Assembly: GCA_017500745.1 (NCBI GenBank)
Contig: JAFVYE010000003.1
Span: forward strand, 1-18,890
From: Clostridia bacterium
GTDB lineage: Bacteria; Bacillota; Clostridia; Christensenellales; CAG-917
Direction: 5' to 3'
Length of the DNA: 18,890 nucleotides
This document shows positions 1-7,315 of this stretch, one piece after another. The position numbers and the translations under genes are program-made. Position 1 is the stretch's first letter; each line of letters opens with the position of its first letter. The notes under the pieces were generated by a model. That model was given only the letters and a program-made list of their open reading frames with translations, did not search any database and was not told where the DNA came from.

Positions 1-263
1 ACATTAATCATAAGAGTACCATTTTGTATTTCAACAAAATGGTTACTCTTTGCATCCTCATAACAAGCTACTCTGCACATTCCGTCATTAGACGGAACAA
101 AAGCAATATCCGCTGTATCTGTTTTTATAGATACATTGTCGAATTCTTCATTGATTTTGTGGATGTTGGTTTTATAGTCACTTGAAGAGCAGGCTGTCAA
201 TGTTAATAGCCCCATACTAAAAACGATAAACAAAAGCAATCGTAATAAGGCTGAGTGGCGCAT
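1..263 (-). CDS. DUF4097-like lipoprotein, 3' part beyond window
   Basis: Only the first 87 codons are inside the window; the gene continues past base 1. The start is an ATG at 263 with AGGAG seven bases upstream. Residues 1-25 form a lipoprotein signal peptide: a short basic start (MRHSALLR), a hydrophobic core and the lipobox LTAC, with Cys25 the expected lipidated residue. The mature part begins with a Ser-rich linker and then has the pattern 'FDNVSIKTDTADIAFVPS', followed by 'NGTLMIN'. That alternating beta pattern resembles the DUF4097 putative-adhesin family, whose members sit on the outer face of the membrane, often with stress-related or sensor-regulator neighbours. The family call rests on about 60 residues and is tentative; the lipoprotein call is firmer. 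Codon use (TTA, AAA, ACA) is more AT-rich than in the genes to the right. Confidence 0.6.
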   Translation of the reverse strand, partial: MRHSALLRLLLFIVFSMGLLTLTACSSSDYKTNIHKINEEFDNVSIKTDTADIAFVPSNDGMCRVACYEDAKSNHFVEIQNGTLMIN

Positions 264-305
264 TGAATTTCTCCTTTTAATAAATTCTTATTTATCGATG
301 AGTTT

Positions 306-334
306 ATTATATCACAAATTTCGCATTTTTTCAA
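306..334 (-). promoter_or_regulatory. sigma-A type promoter of the lipoprotein gene
   Basis: On the minus strand TTGAAA and TATAAT are separated by exactly 17 bases, with a TG one base before the -10 (TGATATAAT). Transcription would start near 299 and leave a leader of about 35 bases with a good AGGAG. Confidence 0.8.
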
Positions 335-366
335 TGCATTCACTTGCCGTATAACGAAAAACTATT

Positions 367-422
367 GTTCCGTTGATGCACCTATCGTCCCGTTGATAAG
401 GCTTTCGTTCCGTAGTTGTTTC
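367..422. repeat. three imperfect 20-bp direct repeats
   Basis: Units begin at 367, 387 and 407 and share the core GTYCCGTTGAT; the third is degenerate (GTTCCGTAGTT) and incomplete. They lie 33 to 90 bases upstream of the -35 of the lipoprotein promoter. A period near two helical turns suggests a regulator binding the same DNA face several times. No coding frame explains them. Confidence 0.6.
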
Positions 423-431
423 AGTTAAAAG

Positions 432-464
432 AAAAAAGGTCTGACACGATTGTATCAAACCTTT
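432..464 (-). terminator. rho-independent terminator, leftward
   Basis: Read on the minus strand, AAAGGTTTGATAC pairs along all 13 positions (three G-U) with GTGTCAGACCTTT around a four-base AATC loop, and is followed at once by a T tract. It lies downstream of the tRNA terminator with only about 60 bases between, so it has no obvious gene of its own. Confidence 0.8.
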
Positions 465-521
465 GCTTATTGCTGTATGCCTGCGATGCCCACCCGTTCA
501 AGTCCCTTACGTGCTTAGAAC
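465..521. other. 57-base segment between two terminators; no gene seen
   Basis: Nothing coding is visible. The segment contains GTTCAAGTCCCTT at 496-508, which is the inverted copy of the T-arm of the adjacent tRNA-Leu (572-584). It could be a decayed tRNA-derived remnant or part of a processed tRNA trailer. Confidence 0.4.
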
Positions 522-524
522 AAT

Positions 525-556
525 AAAAAATGGCCACCCTTGTTGGGTAGCCATTT
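525..556 (-). terminator. terminator of tRNA-Leu
   Basis: On the minus strand AAATGGCTACCC pairs with GGGTGGCCATTT around an AACAA loop, followed by a six-T run. It begins five bases after the CCA of the tRNA. Confidence 0.85.
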
Positions 557-560
557 GTTA

Positions 561-647
561 TGGTGCGGATGAAGGGACTTGAACCCATAAGAGCAAATGC
601 TCAATAGAACCTGAATCTATCGCGTCTGCCAATTCCGCCACATCCGC
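561..647 (-). tRNA. tRNA-Leu (anticodon CAG)
   Basis: The 87-base gene folds as a class II tRNA. The acceptor arms GCGGATG and CATCCGC pair fully, then come discriminator A and an encoded CCA. The anticodon stem ATAGA/TCTAT closes the loop TTCAGGT, giving CAG, which reads CUG leucine codons. The variable arm GAGC-ATTT-GCTC is long, as expected for tRNA-Leu. The T arm is ATGGG-TTCAAGT-CCCTT and has one T-T mismatch in the second pair from the outside (positions 50 and 64 of standard numbering), which is unusual but tolerable. It has its own promoter and terminator, so it is a single-tRNA unit. Confidence 0.95.
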
Positions 648-657
648 ATCTCATAGT

Positions 658-686
658 ATTTTACAAAAACGGACGGGCATTGTCAA
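658..686 (-). promoter_or_regulatory. promoter of tRNA-Leu
   Basis: On the minus strand TTGACA and TAAAAT are 17 bases apart. The expected start lies only a few bases before the mature 5' end at 647, as is usual for a stable RNA gene. Confidence 0.9.
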
Positions 687-711
687 TCTATTTGGGGCAA
701 GTGCCTCTTAT

Positions 712-2370
712 TTACACCTCAAATACGCTTCCTCCCACAAACTCTCGGATGATTGAGTTGCAGGGGATCAAGCTTTCATCCTCAATGGGACGGAAATATT
801 TGAGATATTTGATGAGGCGATTTGCCACCACGTATTGAGGATCGGTGGGCTTGATTTCTCTCAAGGCAGGCAAGGCTTGTTTTCTCAACACACAGAGCTC
901 ATACAGCAAACTTGAGTTGAAAACAAAGTTGACCCCTTCTTGATGGGGGTATATCCACTTGAACTCGCCATTGCGGACGGATTTCCACATGTCAATGGTG
1001 TTGGCTGCACTGCTTCCACGATGCTTCATATCTCTCACAATACGTCTGATCAGGCGTACGTCCGTGGTGGACAATGGTGCGTGATCGTCTATGTTGATTT
1101 GGGCTTGAGGTGCAATGAAAATCTTGAACTTTTGATGCTTTGGAATTGACGAAGTCAATTTTTCGTTCAAGGCGTGGATGCCCTCAATGATGATGGGACT
1201 GTCTGCATCCACCTTGATTGCCTTGCCTTCTTCTCGGAGGCCCGTCTTAAAGTTGAAATATGGCAAGCGCACTTCCTCTCCATTGATGAGGTCGTAGAGA
1301 TCGTTGTTGAACTGCTCCACGTCAAGACAGTTGACATGTTCAAGGTCAAGCTCGTTGATGGGCAGGCCTTGGATGCGACATATTTCGGTTTTGGGCAGAT
1401 AGTAGTCGTCCATTGATATGGTGACGGGATTGATGCCTCTTGACAACAGCTCAATGCGCAAACGATTGCAGAACGTGGTCTTTCCGCTTGAACTTGGTCC
1501 TGCAATGGCAATAAGACGGATGTTTTCCTTGTCCTTTTCAATGGCGTTGCCAAGTTCGTTGAGCATGCTGTTGTGGCGAGCTTCGCACAGCTGAACAAAG
1601 TCACGAGGACTGCCGTATGCCACCTTTTTGTTGATGCCGACTATTGTTTGAAGCCCCACCTTTTTGGACCATTGATATGCTGTCTGCAAGGTTTTGCCAT
1701 AGGTGCTTTCCTCCTCAAATTTGGGGATTGATGCATCAAGCTCGTGGCGGGGATATTGGATTATCATGCCGGGGCTGTAGGGAGCAAGGCGATAGGCCTT
1801 GATCGCTCCTGTTGACGCCACCATATAGCCGTGCAGATAGTCGTAGTACTCTCCACATTTGTAGAGGTGCACCGTGCTTTCGGGGCGATACTCCAAGATT
1901 TCAAGCTTGTCTTCGTGACCAAAACGCTTGTAGATTTCTCTTGCCTCATCTTTTGACACGGTGACACGCACTATGGGCAAGTTTTCATCAATAATCTTTG
2001 CCACCTCTGCCTTGATGGGCTCGGTTGCACGGGACATATTGAACCCCTCTGTCAAGGATTGGCAAAAGATTGCACGGGACACGTTGTAGCTGAAACGCAC
2101 TCGCACCTCTGGATAAAGACGATGAAATGCCATTGCAATGATGAATCGTATGCTGGTTTCATAGGCCTTTGACGCTTCCTCGTGATCAAGGCCAAGGAGA
2201 GTGATTTCCATCCCCTCGTTGCGATCGGTAAGTTGATAGTTGAGTTCTTTGACAAGAGCACCCACCTTGCAAACAACGTGATTGCATCTGTCTTCTACGG
2301 GAATAAGGTCTATAACTCTTGTTCCGCTGTTTACGGCCACCCTTTGACCGTTCAAAGTGACGTTGAACAT
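712..2370 (-). CDS. TGS-domain nucleoside kinase (uridine kinase-like)
   Basis: The 552-residue protein is of the long nucleoside-kinase type of Clostridia and Thermotogae. Residues 1-60 form a TGS-like beta-grasp domain. Residues 65-270 resemble the second N-terminal domain of threonyl-tRNA synthetase. From about 285 it is a P-loop kinase of the phosphoribulokinase/uridine kinase family, with Walker A GPSSSGKTT (291-299), followed by SMDDYY (319-324) as in uridine kinases. Expected activity is NTP-dependent phosphorylation of a nucleoside, probably a pyrimidine salvage step; the true substrate is not shown by sequence. A longer frame reaches an ATG at 2436, but the start at 2370 is preferred. 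It has GGAG six bases upstream, giving the same GGAGAAAATTATG context as the dehydrogenase gene, and residue 1 then begins the TGS fold. The stop is TAA at 712; no clear terminator follows before the tRNA promoter. Confidence 0.85.
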   Translation of the reverse strand: MFNVTLNGQRVAVNSGTRVIDLIPVEDRCNHVVCKVGALVKELNYQLTDRNEGMEITLLGLDHEEASKAYETSIRFIIAMAFHRLYPEVRVRFSYNVSRAIFCQSLTEGFNMSRATEPIKAEVAKIIDENLPIVRVTVSKDEAREIYKRFGHEDKLEILEYRPESTVHLYKCGEYYDYLHGYMVASTGAIKAYRLAPYSPGMIIQYPRHELDASIPKFEEESTYGKTLQTAYQWSKKVGLQTIVGINKKVAYGSPRDFVQLCEARHNSMLNELGNAIEKDKENIRLIAIAGPSSSGKTTFCNRLRIELLSRGINPVTISMDDYYLPKTEICRIQGLPINELDLEHVNCLDVEQFNNDLYDLINGEEVRLPYFNFKTGLREEGKAIKVDADSPIIIEGIHALNEKLTSSIPKHQKFKIFIAPQAQINIDDHAPLSTTDVRLIRRIVRDMKHRGSSAANTIDMWKSVRNGEFKWIYPHQEGVNFVFNSSLLYELCVLRKQALPALREIKPTDPQYVVANRLIKYLKYFRPIEDESLIPCNSIIREFVGGSVFEV

Positions 2371-2380
2371 AATTTTCTCC
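2371..2380 (-). promoter_or_regulatory. ribosome binding site that decides the kinase start
   Basis: GGAG at 2380-2377 sits six bases before the ATG at 2370. The upstream ATG at 2382 has its GGAG only two bases away, and the ATG at 2436 has none, so 2370 is favoured. Confidence 0.7.
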
Positions 2381-2454
2381 ATTTCTCCGCCTGCTCTATA
2401 TGTGTATTTTCCCCAAAATATGCGGAGTTTTTGCATTTCTATTTTTGCTTGATT

Positions 2455-2483
2455 ATTTTAGCATTAAACGCCACCACCGTCAA
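2455..2483 (-). promoter_or_regulatory. promoter of the nucleoside kinase
   Basis: TTGACG and TAAAAT are separated by 17 bases on the minus strand, with an extended -10 TGC before TAAAAT. The start near 2448 gives a leader of about 78 bases. Confidence 0.85.
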
Positions 2484-2533
2484 TAGCAAATTTTTTGTGC
2501 TGAAAAACCGTGCATCTAACCCAATCTTTTCAA

Positions 2534-2563
2534 CAAAAAAACGCACCCAGACGGGTGCGTTTT
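2534..2563 (-). terminator. terminator after the dehydrogenase gene
   Basis: ACGCACCC (2541-2548) pairs with GGGTGCGT (2553-2560), extended by A-T pairs. On the minus strand a run of seven T follows. It lies 15 bases past the dehydrogenase stop and closes the patatin-polA-coaE-dehydrogenase run; the kinase promoter follows directly. Confidence 0.9.
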
Positions 2564-2578
2564 GATTGATTGTCGGCT

Positions 2579-3370
2579 CTATTTTTCCGCTTGTTGAGCA
2601 AGGAAGCGAGTAAGCTTTTTCTTTTCAAGTGCAAGGTATGCCCACTTGATGGGAGGACACACAGCCATGAGCACCTTTGAAAAAACAAAGAGCTTTGAAG
2701 GGTTGACCATCTTTTTGCCTCTCTCCATACCCTTGACCATGCGTCTTGCCACAACAACGGGGCTTTGCACGGGGAAAGGACGCTCGGTGATCTTTCTGCC
2801 ACTACCTTCTGCCGCCTTCTTGAAGAAGCCGGTGTCTGTTGCAATGGGATAAAGACAGGTGAGCTTGATGTTGCTGGGGATCTCAAATCTGAGTCCTTCT
2901 TGGAATCCCTGCATTGCAAACTTGGATGCGCTGTAAATGGTGTAGCCGGGGATTGCCATTGTGCCGATTGCAGACACGGTGATTGCCATATGACCGGGGC
3001 GACCATTCAAATACTCTGCGTATTTTGCATAGGAATAGATGGGTGAATAGACGTTGGTTTCAAACATCCTTTCCACTCTCTCCCAGTTGACGTAATCAAA
3101 CTTTTCATAGTAGGGATAGCCAGCGTTGGCAAAGAAGATGTCAATTGCACCAAGTTTTTCAATTGCCGTGTCAAAGATTTGATCTACGTTTTCCTTTTTG
3201 GACACGTCCATAACCATGGGGATGACCTTGCCAGAATCAAAGGTTTCAATCTTGTCCACGTGAAGATCAACTGCAAGAATGAGGTTGTCTCCCTTGACAA
3301 GAAGCTTCAAAACTTCAAGACCAATTCCGCTGTTTGCGCCTGTCAAAACAATTTTTTTGCCTGTGATCAT
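2579..3370 (-). CDS. short-chain dehydrogenase/reductase
   Basis: A classical SDR of 263 residues, the normal family length. The nucleotide-binding motif TGANSGIG is at 10-17 and the structural NAG at 82-84. The full catalytic tetrad is visible as Asn106, Ser133, Tyr146 and Lys150 (YSASK). Asp35 ends the second beta strand, which in this family usually means NAD(H) rather than NADP(H). The C-terminal 60 residues are basic and hydrophobic (KWAYLALEKKK), so loose membrane association is possible. The substrate cannot be read from the sequence. The start has a strong AGGAG six bases upstream. The gene lies 67 bases after coaE with no terminator between, so it may be read from the upstream genes, from a weak promoter at 3395-3422, or both. 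Confidence 0.88.
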   Translation of the reverse strand: MITGKKIVLTGANSGIGLEVLKLLVKGDNLILAVDLHVDKIETFDSGKVIPMVMDVSKKENVDQIFDTAIEKLGAIDIFFANAGYPYYEKFDYVNWERVERMFETNVYSPIYSYAKYAEYLNGRPGHMAITVSAIGTMAIPGYTIYSASKFAMQGFQEGLRFEIPSNIKLTCLYPIATDTGFFKKAAEGSGRKITERPFPVQSPVVVARRMVKGMERGKKMVNPSKLFVFSKVLMAVCPPIKWAYLALEKKKLTRFLAQQAEK

Positions 3371-3394
3371 AATTTTCTCCTGTGTAAAACAAAT

Positions 3395-3422
3395 AGTTTA
3401 TATGTTGATTTTTGATTGTTAA
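3395..3422 (-). promoter_or_regulatory. possible weak promoter of the dehydrogenase
   Basis: TTAACA and TAAACT are 16 bases apart on the minus strand. The -10 matches only four of six consensus positions. It is listed because the 67-base gap is the only place in the downstream part of this gene run where a separate start could lie. Confidence 0.3.
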
Positions 3423-3437
3423 CTGCCTGTTCGGTTG

Positions 3438-3998
3438 TTAGAGTGCAAGTGCCTCTGCAATGAAAACTGCCTTCTTGTCAATGTCGTCAAGGGTGCCGTT
3501 GTTGACCAAGATGACGTCACTCCAACGTTTCAACTCCTTGATGGGCACTTGAACGGACATAATCTTTTTTGCACGCTTTTTGTCCACTCCTCTGCCCTCA
3601 AGACGCTTGAGACGAATGCGCTTTTTGGTGTCCACAAGCACCACGTGATCAAACTGGTCAAGCATGCCACTTTCTACTGCAAGAGGAAGCTCTACTGCAA
3701 GAAGATCGCTGTTGTCACTCTTGATTCTGTCAAGTATCAACGGGTGTGATATGCTGTTGAGCAACTTGCGCTTGCCCTCGTCTGCAAACACCACTTTTGA
3801 AAGACTTTGTTTGGTTATCACTCCGTCCTCAACTGCCTCTGGAAAGCTGGCTTTGAGAGTTTCCAGATAGTCCTCATTCTGCCAAAGTTCTCCATTGATT
3901 TTGTCGGCTGAAAGCACGGTGTAGCCCACCTTTTCAAAGGCAAGCATAACTTGGCTTTTGCCAGACCCTATTCCACCGATAACTGCAACTTTCATCAT
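3438..3998 (-). CDS. coaE: dephospho-CoA kinase
   Basis: The 186-residue protein catalyses the last step of coenzyme A synthesis, ATP-dependent phosphorylation of the 3'-hydroxyl of dephospho-CoA, in the cytoplasm. It has the P-loop GGIGSGKS (8-15), the family motif SADKINGELW, SHPLI in the CoA domain, the VELPLAVES segment and a basic lid (RLKRLEGRGVDKKRA). Length is slightly short of the usual 195-205 residues. The first ATG at 3998 overlaps the polA stop as ATGATG; the second ATG at 3995 would overlap by one base. No good Shine-Dalgarno sequence is seen, so translation is probably coupled to polA. Pairing of coaE with polA is common in Bacillota, where mutM often lies between; here mutM is absent. 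Confidence 0.95.
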   Translation of the reverse strand: MMKVAVIGGIGSGKSQVMLAFEKVGYTVLSADKINGELWQNEDYLETLKASFPEAVEDGVITKQSLSKVVFADEGKRKLLNSISHPLILDRIKSDNSDLLAVELPLAVESGMLDQFDHVVLVDTKKRIRLKRLEGRGVDKKRAKKIMSVQVPIKELKRWSDVILVNNGTLDDIDKKAVFIAEALAL

Positions 3999-6490
3999 AA
4001 GTCTGCCCAGCTGTCGCCAACCACTGCCTCTGCCACAAGAGGCACGTTGAGTTTGACGGCATTTGCCATTTCCTTTTCAAGAATTGCTTTGACCTCATCC
4101 ACTTCATCCTCGTATGCATCAATGATGAGCTCATCGTGGACTTGGAGAATCATCTTGGATTTCATGCCTTCAAGGCGCTTGTCCACCGCAATCATTGCAA
4201 GTTTGATGATGTCCGCCGCCGAGCCCTGCAAAGGAGTGTTCTTTGCCATGCGTTGAGCCCCTGTGCGCACCAGATAATTGCTGGCGGTGAGGTCTTGAAG
4301 GTTTCGTCTTCTGCCAAGGAGAGTGGTGCTGTAACCTTTCTCCGTGGCCTTTTGCACGTTTCCGTCAAGATATGCCTTGACGGTGGGATACTTTTCAAAA
4401 TATCTTTCAATAAACTCCTTGGCACGCCATTGAGATATGCCAAGTTGCTCTGCAAGGCCAAAGTCGCTCATGCCATATATGATGCCAAAGTTGACTGCCT
4501 TGGCGTCACGGCGCATGTCGCTGGTGACCATGGTGGGCTCAACACCAAAGATTTGTGATGCCGTTGCCGTGTGGACGTCTGCTCCGCTGTTGTAGGCGTC
4601 AACAAGGATGCTATCCTCGCTGAAATGTGCAAGAAGTCTGAGTTCAATCTGGCTGTAATCCGCAGACACAAGTTTGCATCCCTTTGAGGGAATAAAGGCC
4701 TTTTTTATGTCCCTTGACTCCTCTCTCCTCACAGGAATATTTTGAAGATTGGGGTTGGTTGAGGACAGTCTGCCCGTTTGAGTTATGCATTGGTTGAACT
4801 CGGTGTGGATTCTGCCACGATTGACCAAAGGTTGCAGTCCAACCACGTAGGTTGAAAGAAGCTTTGCGTAATGCCTATATTCAAGAATGAGGGCTATGAC
4901 AGGATGCTCGCCCACAAGGTTTTGAAGAACGTCCTCTCCCACACTATAACCCGTCTTTGTTTTCTTTCCGTGCCTTAATCCAAGGCGTTCAAACAGCACC
5001 TCGCCAAGTTGCTTGGGGGATGCCACGTTAAACTCAAAGCCCACGCTATCGTATATCTTTGCCGTGAGGTCGCTGACCAAAGTGCCGTATTTGTCTTTGA
5101 GAGCGTCAAGCTCGTTTACGTCAACGGCAAAGCCCCTTTGCTCCATCTTTTTGAGGACAACTGCAAGGGGTTGTTCCACCTCATAAAAGAGCTTGTCAAG
5201 CCCCATATCCACAAGAGATTTTTGCAGTTTACGGCTGACGTCAAAAAGCTCTGCGGAGCCAACCTCATAGCCGTCTCCGCCAAGACAAGCGTCAATGGAT
5301 TTGATGGGAGCGCTTTCTCTGACAAGATGTGTGGCAATCATGACGTCAAAGAATTTGTCCGCCTCTATGTCAAACTCTTTTGACAAAGATTTGTAGTCAT
5401 AACAAATGAGTGTTTTGCCCGAAATCAAGGTTTTTACCCTGTCAAGCGCCACGTCAAAGGTCAGTTCTGCAAAAAGGTCGTCTCCACAACTGATGACGTG
5501 CTCGGTTTTGCCATCCACAGAAAACGCAATTCTGTCACGGATGAGGAGTGCCACTTTGTCCCCTTTGAGTGCTTTGTCAATGCCGTCAAGAGTGTCAATC
5601 TCCACCACGGTCTTTTCAAAGTTGGTCTCTCCCGTTTCCTCCTCGTTGAAGGCCATCCCTGCTGTGATAGAGTTGAGTTCCATCTCGCCAAGTTTGCGCT
5701 TGACCTCCCCTGAATATACAGCGTTGAAGGTCATATCCTCAAGGGTACAATCAATGGGAGCATTGCACTCAATGGTGGCAAGCTCTCTGCTCAACATAGC
5801 CAAGTCGTAGCTTGCACGGATGGTGTCACCAAGCTTGCCTTTGATTTCATCTTGATGAGCATACACCCCTGCAAGACTGCCGTAGGTGGCAAGCAAATCT
5901 CTTGCCGTCTTTTCTCCAACCCCTTTGACGCCGGGGATGTTGTCCGAGGGATCGCCACGAAGGGCTTTATAGTCAATGAAGGTGTCCACGGTGAATCCAT
6001 CATCCAACAACCACTGGGGTGTGATGAACTCAATGTCTGTGACTCCTTTTTTTGTCCAAAGAATTGTTGTCGTGTTGCTGACCAGCTGGAAGCTGTCACG
6101 ATCGCCTGTGACAATGTAGGTTTCATCGTAAAAGCGCTTTGAAAGAGTGCCAAGGATGTCGTCTGCCTCGTAGCCCTCCTTGGACACCACCTTGATGGCC
6201 ATGAGTTCAAGCAACTCCTTCAAGGGCTCAATTTGCATTGCAAGCTCGGGGTCCATGGGCTTGCGAGTGCCCTTGTACTCGGCATAACGCAAGTGTCTGA
6301 AGGTGGGGGCCTTAAGGTCAAAGGCAACTGCCATATGAGTGGGTTTGTGCTCCTTGACAAGCTTGGTGATTAGACGGAGAAAACCAAAAATCGCTCCCGT
6401 ATAAAAACCTCTTGAGGTCTTCAAGTTGGGGAGTGCGTGATACGCTCTGTGGAGCAGGCTGTTTCCGTCAATGAGAATGATTTTGTTCAT
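3995..6490 (-). CDS. polA: DNA polymerase I
   Basis: The 831-residue repair and Okazaki-processing polymerase has all three expected regions. The 5' nuclease (1-290) keeps the acidic set: IDGN at 7-10, EADD at 108-111, TGDRD at 128-132 and GDPSDN at 179-184. Residues 290-440 are the 3'-5' exonuclease fold, but the first acidic motif is replaced by LLIRDRIAF (315-323); only a YD like that of the second motif survives (364-365), so proofreading is probably lost, as in Bacillus and Taq enzymes. The polymerase domain has motif A ADYSQIELR (610-618), motif B RRDAKAVNFGIIYG (660-673) and motif C HDE (785-787). A frame extending upstream to 6646 overlaps the lipase gene; the start at 6490 begins MNKIILIDGN, the normal N terminus. 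One base separates it from the upstream stop and there is no strong ribosome site, implying coupling. Confidence 0.97.
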   Translation of the reverse strand: MNKIILIDGNSLLHRAYHALPNLKTSRGFYTGAIFGFLRLITKLVKEHKPTHMAVAFDLKAPTFRHLRYAEYKGTRKPMDPELAMQIEPLKELLELMAIKVVSKEGYEADDILGTLSKRFYDETYIVTGDRDSFQLVSNTTTILWTKKGVTDIEFITPQWLLDDGFTVDTFIDYKALRGDPSDNIPGVKGVGEKTARDLLATYGSLAGVYAHQDEIKGKLGDTIRASYDLAMLSRELATIECNAPIDCTLEDMTFNAVYSGEVKRKLGEMELNSITAGMAFNEEETGETNFEKTVVEIDTLDGIDKALKGDKVALLIRDRIAFSVDGKTEHVISCGDDLFAELTFDVALDRVKTLISGKTLICYDYKSLSKEFDIEADKFFDVMIATHLVRESAPIKSIDACLGGDGYEVGSAELFDVSRKLQKSLVDMGLDKLFYEVEQPLAVVLKKMEQRGFAVDVNELDALKDKYGTLVSDLTAKIYDSVGFEFNVASPKQLGEVLFERLGLRHGKKTKTGYSVGEDVLQNLVGEHPVIALILEYRHYAKLLSTYVVGLQPLVNRGRIHTEFNQCITQTGRLSSTNPNLQNIPVRREESRDIKKAFIPSKGCKLVSADYSQIELRLLAHFSEDSILVDAYNSGADVHTATASQIFGVEPTMVTSDMRRDAKAVNFGIIYGMSDFGLAEQLGISQWRAKEFIERYFEKYPTVKAYLDGNVQKATEKGYSTTLLGRRRNLQDLTASNYLVRTGAQRMAKNTPLQGSAADIIKLAMIAVDKRLEGMKSKMILQVHDELIIDAYEDEVDEVKAILEKEMANAVKLNVPLVAEAVVGDSWADL

Positions 6491-6491
6491 G

Positions 6492-7301
6492 TCAGTTGTT
6501 GTAGGGCAAAATCCTGCCGTTGTCAAGAAGGCGCAGGGCGTCTTTATAGCCCATCTTGCGCATTGTGTCAAACTTGGCCTCGTTGAAGGCCATAGGACGT
6601 CCCAAATCCGTATTTGGCATGATGTAGGTGATGTCCAGATCGTCACGCTCTATCATGCGTTTGGGGGGCTTTGAGGCCACGTTGGTGCGTATGACAATGA
6701 GCTTGTCATAGCCGTGTCTTGCAAGCAGGTTTACGGGCATGTTGTCATAGACACCGCCGTCAATATACTTTTTGCCGTCAATCTCTTTGGCAGGAAAGAT
6801 GGGGAATGATGCGCTTGCCACAACGTAATCCACCAGCTTGCCTTTGGGGATGTCCTCCTTCATCAATTCAACGGGTTGCATGTCCGTGATGTTGTAGGTG
6901 ACCATGCCAAAGTCCATTTTTGATCCACGGACCTTGTCCTCGCTTATGTTTGAATATACAAAGTTTTCTGCTCGGGTGTATGAATCCTTGATGACACTAT
7001 GGACTGTGGCAAGCTTTTTGCCAGCATAAGTGACCAAATCAAGATCAAAATCCTTGTGTTTGAATTTGGCAAGCCACTCCTCATCAAGCTCAAAGGCATC
7101 AGAGAGGTTGACCTTGTCCCAAAGCTCTGCAAGTCGTCCAACACCCTCGCTCACCAACACTGCTCCGTTGAGAGCGCCAATTGACGTGCCTGCCACACCG
7201 TCAAAGTGTACGCCTGCCTCGTAAAGTGCCTCAAGGGCGCCAAGTTGATATATGCCCTTTACGCCACCGCCTTCAAGTATAAGTCCAAGTTTTTGTGCCA
7301 T
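6492..7301 (-). CDS. patatin-like phospholipase
   Basis: A 269-residue single-domain patatin/RssA-type serine hydrolase, expected to cleave acyl esters of phospholipids or related lipids. The oxyanion-hole loop GGGVKG is at 11-16, the nucleophile elbow GTSIG at 38-42 (Ser40) and the partner DGG at 181-183 (Asp181), so the catalytic dyad is intact. No signal peptide or membrane segment is seen, so it is cytoplasmic. The start at 7301 has GGAG with six bases of spacing; a longer frame to 7499 lies antisense to nothing and overlaps the neighbouring surface-protein gene, so it is not used. The stop lies one base before the polA ATG. No close promoter is seen; readthrough from the surface-protein genes across the hairpin at 7316-7351 is possible. 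Confidence 0.9.
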   Translation of the reverse strand: MAQKLGLILEGGGVKGIYQLGALEALYEAGVHFDGVAGTSIGALNGAVLVSEGVGRLAELWDKVNLSDAFELDEEWLAKFKHKDFDLDLVTYAGKKLATVHSVIKDSYTRAENFVYSNISEDKVRGSKMDFGMVTYNITDMQPVELMKEDIPKGKLVDYVVASASFPIFPAKEIDGKKYIDGGVYDNMPVNLLARHGYDKLIVIRTNVASKPPKRMIERDDLDITYIMPNTDLGRPMAFNEAKFDTMRKMGYKDALRLLDNGRILPYNN

Positions 7302-7315
7302 AGGTTTCTCCGTGA

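Noticed and set aside
367..422. CRISPR array
   Set aside because: Units are contiguous 20-mers with decaying similarity; there are no unique spacers and no cas genes.
2182..2565. Rightward 127-codon frame spanning the kinase promoter
   Set aside because: Antisense to the kinase start, crosses its promoter and a terminator, and shows no recognisable protein pattern.
5406..5810. Rightward 134-codon frame inside polA
   Set aside because: Antisense shadow of the polA exonuclease region; low-complexity Ser-rich translation and no ribosome site.
6492..7301. Patatin-like protein as a CBASS-type defence effector
   Set aside because: No cyclic-oligonucleotide synthase or other defence gene is adjacent; neighbours are polA and surface proteins, and the length fits a housekeeping RssA-type lipase.
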